A stretch of 64,000 nt of DNA from Casuarina equisetifolia (Eukaryota; Streptophyta; Magnoliopsida; Fagales; Casuarinaceae): contig CM052359.1 of assembly GCA_028551475.1 (NCBI GenBank), forward strand, positions 2,543,583 to 2,607,582, in the 5' to 3' direction. Position 1 is the first letter of the stretch. Every line of letters starts with the position of its first letter. The translations under genes were made by a program, and so were the position numbers. Positions 58,030 through 64,000 of the stretch are shown piece by piece. The notes below the pieces were generated by a model that was not told where the DNA came from, did no database searches, and worked only from the letters and a program-made list of their open reading frames with translations.

Positions 58030-58900
58030 TTATGCTTAAAAATTTCTTGGTATCCTAGTGTTCAAAGAAGCAACCAACTATCTCTCTTTCATCAATAAAA
58101 GTAGAGTACATGGCTATTTAAGTTACTACATGCGAAATTGTTAGGACCAAGCCTAACCCAAGCCCACTTCAAGATGACTCCAAGACCTAGTGGAACTAGG
58201 ACTCCAAGACCTAGTGCAACTAGGACTCACCTTATACAACTAGGACTCTAGGACCTAGTGTAAATAAGATTCCAAAACCTAAAGTAACTAGGATTACATG
58301 CTTATATAAGGTCTTCTTAGCTTTTTCAAAGGGCATGCCATTAGAGAAACCTTATTTTCTTCTAGTAGTCTTCTTAATATTAGCCTTAGTTATCTTAGAG
58401 CTTTCATAACTAATAACTTTATAATTGTACTTTGTTATTCGGTTATTTATCATTGTGACTGAATTGAATTGTTGGTGTTTTAAGTACTAGTGTTATTTGG
58501 TTTGGAATTGGATCAATAAAGGAGTATTGTTTTATTTGGGCTTTTGTGTTCTTAATTATGAGTAGAATAAGGCTCAAGTCCTAATGAAAGTAGTACAGAT
58601 CTTCAGTTTGCTAAGGATTTTGGTTTCTATATGAGTCATCTAGCTTTACTTTTTTGTGATAATGAGGCTACGGAAAAGATAACAACAAATTTGATATTTC
58701 ATGTGTGTACTAACACATTGAGATAAAATATTATTATGTAGGAGAAAAGCTCTAGTAGGGTATTATTGTGACTTGCCACGTGCTTACTAAGGAGTAGCCA
58801 ATGGATTTGTTAGCAAAAACTTTATGTAACAAGCAATATTGGCACGTTCTAACCAAGTTTAGAATATGTGATTTATTCAAATCTATAGCTTGACTGGGAT
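58030..58900 (+). mobile_element. Copia RNase H remnant split by a nested insertion
   Basis: The left part (about 58060-58137) reads SKKQPTISLSSIKVEY and TTCEI. The right part (about 58590-58880) reads TDLQFAKDFGFYMSHLALLF and CDNEA, then continues with stops. These are consecutive pieces of the Copia RNase H domain; between them lie about 450 bp of other DNA. Confidence 0.75.
58139..58585. mobile_element. Nested element with terminal inverted repeats
   Basis: It begins TTAGGACCAAGCCTAA and ends with the reverse of TTAGGACTTGAGCCTTA, an imperfect inverted repeat. Near its left end it has several copies of a short unit (AACTAGGACTCCAAGACCTAG-like, trimmed here). It interrupts the Copia RNase H frame. 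No protein is coded; it may be a MITE or a TRIM/solo LTR. Confidence 0.55.
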
Positions 58901-59038
58901 TGTTAATGTATATGAACAACAATGGATACATTACCAAATTAGTGACAGATGTTCCGTGAATATTTTTTTGTATTCATTGTATTTATTATTTTCCTTTCTA
59001 GATTATACACCATATTTTCCCTTTCTTACATAATTACA

Positions 59039-60672
59039 TCATCCACTAGGTGGCCCACCGCCCAAGACCTTTTCCTCTTTCTCTTCCTCTCGTCGTCTTG
59101 TATATTGATCTTCAATCTTGTTTGCTACCTTCTTTTCAACCTCATCGCTTTCAAGCTTCTTCCGTTTGAGGAAATTGACGAGCTCTCCAAAAGCAATGTC
59201 AGCATTATCACTCTTCATCAGTTCCTCAGCAACCTCAGCCGGGGTGGCCTTGGTGCTGTCTAGTAGGCCTTCGATTTCTGCATAGAGGGTGTTGGAACTG
59301 TGATGATGAATGTCGTGGTAATTAGAGGCCAAGGTTTTGAACCCACGACTAGTCAAATATGACATGTTAATATGCATGTCCATCCGACCAGGACGCAGCA
59401 AGGCAGGGTCTAACCGATCTTTGTGGTTTGTGGTGAACACAATGATTCGCTCGTCCCCACAGCTTGACCATAGACCGTCAATGAAGTTTAACAAGGCCGA
59501 GAGTGTAAACTGCAGAATCATAAGACCAAGCAACATAATAGAGTTTATTATAATTTCACAATATAATGATTTATTGTATTTTTATATAAAAGATTATTTT
59601 ATTTTATTTATCAATTAATTTTTTAAAAATAAGCTTAAAGCTTAATCAAGTAACATAATTCTCATTTTTGTTTATAAAATAATGAGAAGGAATGAACTTT
59701 ACTTGCCTTGTTGTGAGAAACTTCACCCTCATCTGAATCTTCCCGGTTCTGCATCTGCACTCCGCAATCTATATCCTCTTTCACCAGAATTGACCGATTG
59801 GTGGTGGACAACAAAATTCTCCGGAGATCGGAGTTCCTGTAGACACTCGTTAGCTCCAAATCATAGACGTCGAACCTGAGGTAATTAGCCATGGCAGCGA
59901 CCAAGCTCGACTTCCCCGTACCAGGCGGACCGAAGAGCAAGTACCCTCTCTTCCAAGCCTTCCCCACCTTCTTGTAGAATTCCTTCCTCCTTAAGAACCT
60001 GTCCAAGTCATCAACGATGGCCTTCTTGAGGTCAGGGTCCATGGCCAAGGTGTCGAGCGTAGAGGGATGCTCCAGATGGATGGACCCCCAATCTCCCCCT
60101 TCGTCGTCGTCTCCGCCCGGGCAATCGCGGCTATACAGCTTAATAACCTTCTCTTCCTCTTTGATAGCTTTGGCTCGGAGCTGAATATACGGAAGGTAAG
60201 AGATTAAAACTGTATCCTTGAACTTCTTGTTGAAGCTCAGCTCGAAGGAGCGATTCTCGCCAGAATAGTCGTCCTTGGATTCTACGCAAATGAACCACCA
60301 CTTAACATCGAGGTTCTCAAACTTGTCGTCGATTTCCCCGCCCTTCTCGATGGCCACCAGTAAGTGCTTTTGGCGCGGGGTCTTGCTGACTCGGAGTTGG
60401 TCCGTAGCGGGGCTGATCTTAGTGCGGAGGTAGATCTGGGCAGCGTCGCAGACTTCGTTGCGGGCCATGCCACTTAACTCATCGATAACGAGGGTGAGTG
60501 TGGGGGAGACAGGCGTGAAGAGGCGGTGCAAGGCGGAGTAGAGGTAGGAGCGAAGCCCGGGCGGGACAACGTCGCTAGCCATGGATCGGAGCAGCATAAT
60601 GGAGGCGCTGAGGGAGGCGTAGGCAGAGAACAATGTGGAGGCCGTGGCCGGCATTTCTTTTAGAGAGTACAT
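59039..60672 (-). CDS. AAA-ATPase A6, OM66/At3g50940-like, GC-AG intron and altered Walker B
   Basis: Exons 59707-60672 (322 codons) and 59039-59509 (156 codons plus stop) give 478 aa. The start is the ATG at 60670-60672 (MYSLKEMPATASTLFSAYAS); a TTG four codons upstream is in frame but not conserved. Walker A is GPPGTGKSS (248-256). The Walker B strand reads ILVKEDIDC (295-303): Lys298 replaces the Ile found in A5, a charged residue in a buried strand. Exon 2 has LNFIDGLWSSCGDERIIVFT and FTTNHKDRLDPALLRPGRMD. The donor is AAG|GCAAGT, a classic strong GC donor, where A5 has GGTTAGT. It is open throughout, but activity is uncertain because of Lys298. Confidence 0.9.
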
Positions 60673-62250
60673 CGTGGCAGGCAAGCACGGAACTGAAACT
60701 CAGAAATAGATCGCTGAGGTTTTATGGGTTGAAGAATCTGGTGTCCTTTTTTTATGTTAAGTTCTCTCAGTTCATATTGCTTGTTCTGCAAGCAAACCCG
60801 CACTCTTCATGGTATTTTTATTAAAACAGCGAATCCTGCACGTCACGTTCGATTTGTTTCTTTGAGGATTAGGTTCCTCATCAATTTAGTAATTTTCTAT
60901 CTAAGGTGAGCTGTTTTATGAGATTCTATTGAAATTTTGTCTAATAGCAAGTCTAAGGAAAAATATTAGAATAAGAATAAGATGTCATTAGAATGAGAAT
61001 AATATGCAAATTTAGCGTAACAATAGTTAAAGCTAGAATTAGAATAACCCACAAGTGAACTATCAGAATAAACTTTGGGATTTTGCCGTTCAGAACAGTT
61101 AAGAATAATAGTCATGAATTACAAGTTCTAAACACAACTAAAGTAAACTTGAGCAGTCAAAGAAAAGGCTTCTGGATTGGATCTCTATTGTCAATGAGTT
61201 GCACCACAAGTTGGGCACCCCGAAAGAATTTTACTTGTGGATACTTGCATATTATTTACCACTTCTCCTTAATCATAAGATAAAGACTTACCACTTAGTT
61301 TGCAAGATATTATGAATTAAATACAATTTCTGTTAATCATTTAAAATATTTCCAAATACCCCATCATTCTCTTCCGATCGTCATTTACCTCACTAAATGC
61401 CTAATTTTATGACTTTTTAAGACCTATAAAATATTCTCATAAACACAAACAGTGCCTTAAGAGTTTATATAATAATTTATCACTTTTTGCACTTTGTTCT
61501 CTCAAGAATCCCTAGGGAAACCTAGGTTTACATAATAATTTATCATTTTTGTACTTTGTTCTCACAAGGGTCCCAAATGCAATCTAAAATAGGGGTCAAT
61601 TAGGTTCCTTATTAATTTAGTAATTTTCATTCTATAGTGAACTATTCTATGAGATTCTACTAAAATTGATATCTAACAAGAAGTCTAAATAATAATAATA
61701 ATAATAATAAACAACTAAAGTTTCAAGTAAAATATTTTTTTATTCATGAATTGAGTCTTTATAAAAAGTATTTGTCCCTGCTTTTGAGGGAGCGTGTTTA
61801 AATCTAATTATCTTACACTGTTCATATATTACTTTTTTGTACCCTCCTATACAAAGATATTACTTATTTTATTAGTCAATTTAAACAAAAAAAGCTAACC
61901 TTTTTATGTATACAACTCCAATTAAATGAAGTAGAATGTCAAAAAGGTAAATAAGACTAATAATTATATTTATTGTCATTAATAAACTCGTCCTTCCAGT
62001 TAAAGGACACCAGATGATCAGGTGTCCAGGTACTAGTTTCAGGCTTGAGACTTTTTTCTTTTTGGTGGAGCCGACAAATAGTGGAAACTTTTTAAGCTGA
62101 TGGGTCTTAACATGGTCTCAGTTGTAAACGACGATTTTGCATTCCAACTTCTAGAAAGCAGCGAAGCAATCTAAAAATCAGCAATTATTTCATTAATGGG
62201 ACTTCAGTCTTAAAGCTAAGTGATTTATACAGACTTCAGGAGCAAGCTCA
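60673..62250. other. A6 upstream region and A7 3' flank
   Basis: AT-rich, with an AAT trinucleotide run at about 61688-61712 and two similar 80-bp blocks (TAGGTTCCT(C/T)ATTAATTTAG at 60870 and 61603). No gene. Confidence 0.5.
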
Positions 62251-62739
62251 TTACACGCATCGTGTTCTTCTGTTGCATTTTCCTCTAGTGTTCTTCCCAG
62301 AATTTCTGGGTTTGTTCTCCAATTTCTGCCTTTTCGCTCCTCGAGTTCCAGCCTTCTTCTCAGCCGCGTCCTCGACTTCATCACCCTCCATTTTCTTCCG
62401 CTTGAGGAGCTTGATAAGTTCTTGGAGAGCGAGATCAGGGTTCTCACTCTTCATCAACTCTTCCGCAACTTGTGCTGGAGTCACCTGTGCACTATCCATC
62501 AAGCCTTCGATCTCTCCAAAGAGTTGGTGGTGGCCTCGGATTCCCAAGTAGGTTGAGGCCAACTGTTTGAAGCCATGTGAGGTGCAGTAGGACATGTGAA
62601 TATGCATGTCCATGCGTCCCGGACGCAGCAGGGCGGGGTCCAACCTGTCCTTGTGGTTGGTGGTGAACACGATGATTCTTTCATCTCCACAACTAGACCA
62701 TAAGCCGTCTATGAAGTTCAGCAGCCCAGATAGTGTGAC
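62251..62739 (-). CDS. AAA-ATPase A7, second exon only
   Basis: From an acceptor GCGCAG| at 62740-62741 the frame reads VTLSGLLNFIDGLWSSCGDE, then FTTNHKDRLDPALLRPGRMD, HMSYCTSHGFKQLAS and a Lys-rich tail ending KCNRRTRCV: 162 codons, the exact second exon of the OM66 subgroup and well conserved. The first exon, with Walker A and B, is not found in the 1.26 kb between here and the window end, whereas introns in A5/A6 are only 110-200 bp. Either the intron is long and exon 1 lies beyond the window, or exon 1 has been lost. Confidence 0.85.
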   Translation of the reverse strand, partial: VTLSGLLNFIDGLWSSCGDERIIVFTTNHKDRLDPALLRPGRMDMHIHMSYCTSHGFKQLASTYLGIRGHHQLFGEIEGLMDSAQVTPAQVAEELMKSENPDLALQELIKLLKRKKMEGDEVEDAAEKKAGTRGAKRQKLENKPRNSGKNTRGKCNRRTRCV

Positions 62740-62754
62740 CTGCGCCATCTTCAA

Positions 62755-64000
62755 AGAAAAAAGATTTTTGAGATTCGTATGATTAGTCCTTGGATGTTAA
62801 TTTACATCCTTTTCCAAATTTGTGATAGGTTTGGCAATGTGGCCAATCGGGTCCCATCAGGGTGAACACAAAATGGACCTCTGTGGCCGAGAATCAGCAA
62901 CCAATCCCTATACACAAACTCATTCTTTCCGCTAACACAAACTCTTCCGTGCACACACGTTTTGAAAAAGAGAAGCAACATTCTACCTCAGTAGGTGTAA
63001 AGAATATCATGGGATTTAAATCTTGTTTAAGGAAAAATAAACTTTTTATATAACTTAAATTTAGGAGGTAGCGTTTCACAAACTTTTGGAGACGTTCTAT
63101 CTCTATCGTTTAATAACTTCAATAATTTTTGTAATTTTATATACTAAATCTTATTAATGCAGATATACTTTTTTGCTAAAAAAGTAAATTTAGGAAGTAG
63201 CATCATGTTTAGGAGGGGGCAAGTAACCTATTTTATTGGGCTCGTAGTTCATGCCTACTTTGGTTGTGAAAAAGGCGTGTCTAATTCAGAAGGTGGGTTG
63301 TTTTATATTGTAAAAGAGAGAGACTTTCTTAATATGAGCTACAAAAGACAGAGGAAAAGGAAAGCGGGAAGAGAAGAACAAAAAAAGAGTAGATACAGTG
63401 TCTTGTTCACTCTTTTCCCGAGCTGTCCAAAATAGGTTGGGAGGCACGTTCGTGTCGAAGACTGTCGGGTTCAAACCAGGATAAGGACGAGAATTGTTGT
63501 TAAACAAAGGTCAATGTAAGTAAACTCAGAAACTTCCGTGAACCTGAAATGGGCATTACCATGGCTAAGATGGCTTTACTAAAAATAAAAGATTTTTCTG
63601 TGGTACCCGAGTCTTTCCCACCTAAAATAAAATGTTGTCCGCCAGGTGGTGATGGTGATCACAGAAAAGCAAAGGAGCGATGTGATGTAAGGCGGCGGAG
63701 GAATGCGAATGGATGTGGGGTTTGTGGTGGTGAAATGGATTCCTTCGTCAATGTGAATTGGTTAAAGGCCATTGAGAAAAGAGAGTATTCTAAACTTGGA
63801 ATAGAATACCTAATCTCCAAAAGATATTACTAAAAAAATTAATATATAAACTAGCTTATAAGTTAAAGAGATTTTTTAATAATTTTTTAATACATACACC
63901 AATACAGGTGCCAAAACCTAAGACTAAAATATTTCAAATAATATTTACTCTTGAAGCCAAGTGCTTGTCAATATAACTTTTATAATTAGCTATGATACGG
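62755..64000. other. Right-end spacer without recognised genes
   Basis: No AAA exon 1, RNA gene or transposon end was found. A 94-codon + strand frame at 63549-63833 (MGITMAKMALLKIKDFSVVP, then a Cys/Arg-rich middle) has no recognisable family and no homologue in the duplicated flanks; it could be a small gene or chance. Confidence 0.4.

Overview
The window reads as nuclear DNA of a eudicot plant: it is AT-rich, its genes have GT-AG or GC-AG introns, it holds plant-only families (a ZAR1-type NLR, ZED1-related pseudokinases, BCS1/OM66-type AAA-ATPases), Copia debris, and two plastid-derived fragments. The sequence does not identify the species.

Left edge (1-5 kb): the 3' half of a decayed squalene epoxidase gene on the + strand lies tail to tail with an intact eight-exon gene for a TXND9-type thioredoxin/phosducin-like protein on the - strand. 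From there on, every recognisable host gene is on the - strand.

Immune-receptor array (5.7-28 kb): a tandemly duplicated unit made of a ZED1-related pseudokinase gene (ZRK) and a ZAR1 gene. The right-most unit is intact: a 356-aa ZRK at 22953-24023 and an 853-aa, single-exon ZAR1 orthologue at 25462-28023. The other copies are broken: three ZAR1 remnants (about 5.95-6.9, 15.4-15.5 and 18.4-18.7 kb) and three ZRK remnants (10.4-10.7, 12.1-14.4 and 16.8-17.5 kb). They were broken by internal deletions that kept both gene ends, by frameshifts, by a 1.2-kb foreign insertion and by a truncated Copia element. A TNL-type LRR fragment, solo-LTR-like insertions and repeated flanks lie between them.

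AAA-ATPase array (32-63 kb): seven BCS1-like genes. A1-A4 form one recently duplicated subgroup (A1 and A3 each carry a one-base frameshift; A2 and A4 are open). A5-A7 form an OM66-like subgroup (A5 and A6 complete; only the second exon of A7 is visible). Intergenic modules were duplicated with the genes. A 597-bp element carrying a plastid trnL-UAG fragment, and an open 850-bp plastid rbcL fragment with an inverted flank, sit in this part.

Biological reading: in Arabidopsis, ZAR1 (At3g50950) directly neighbours BCS1/OM66-type AAA-ATPases (At3g50930, At3g50940), so the ZAR1-AAA linkage looks like old microsynteny. ZRKs are the known adaptors of ZAR1: the pseudokinase binds the ZAR1 LRR and senses modified partner kinases. 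The intact neighbouring ZAR1 and ZRK, with a graveyard of both types, suggest they were duplicated and lost together. The TXND9 gene beside this array is notable because a cassava ZAR1 carrying a C-terminal thioredoxin-like domain has, as I recall, been reported.
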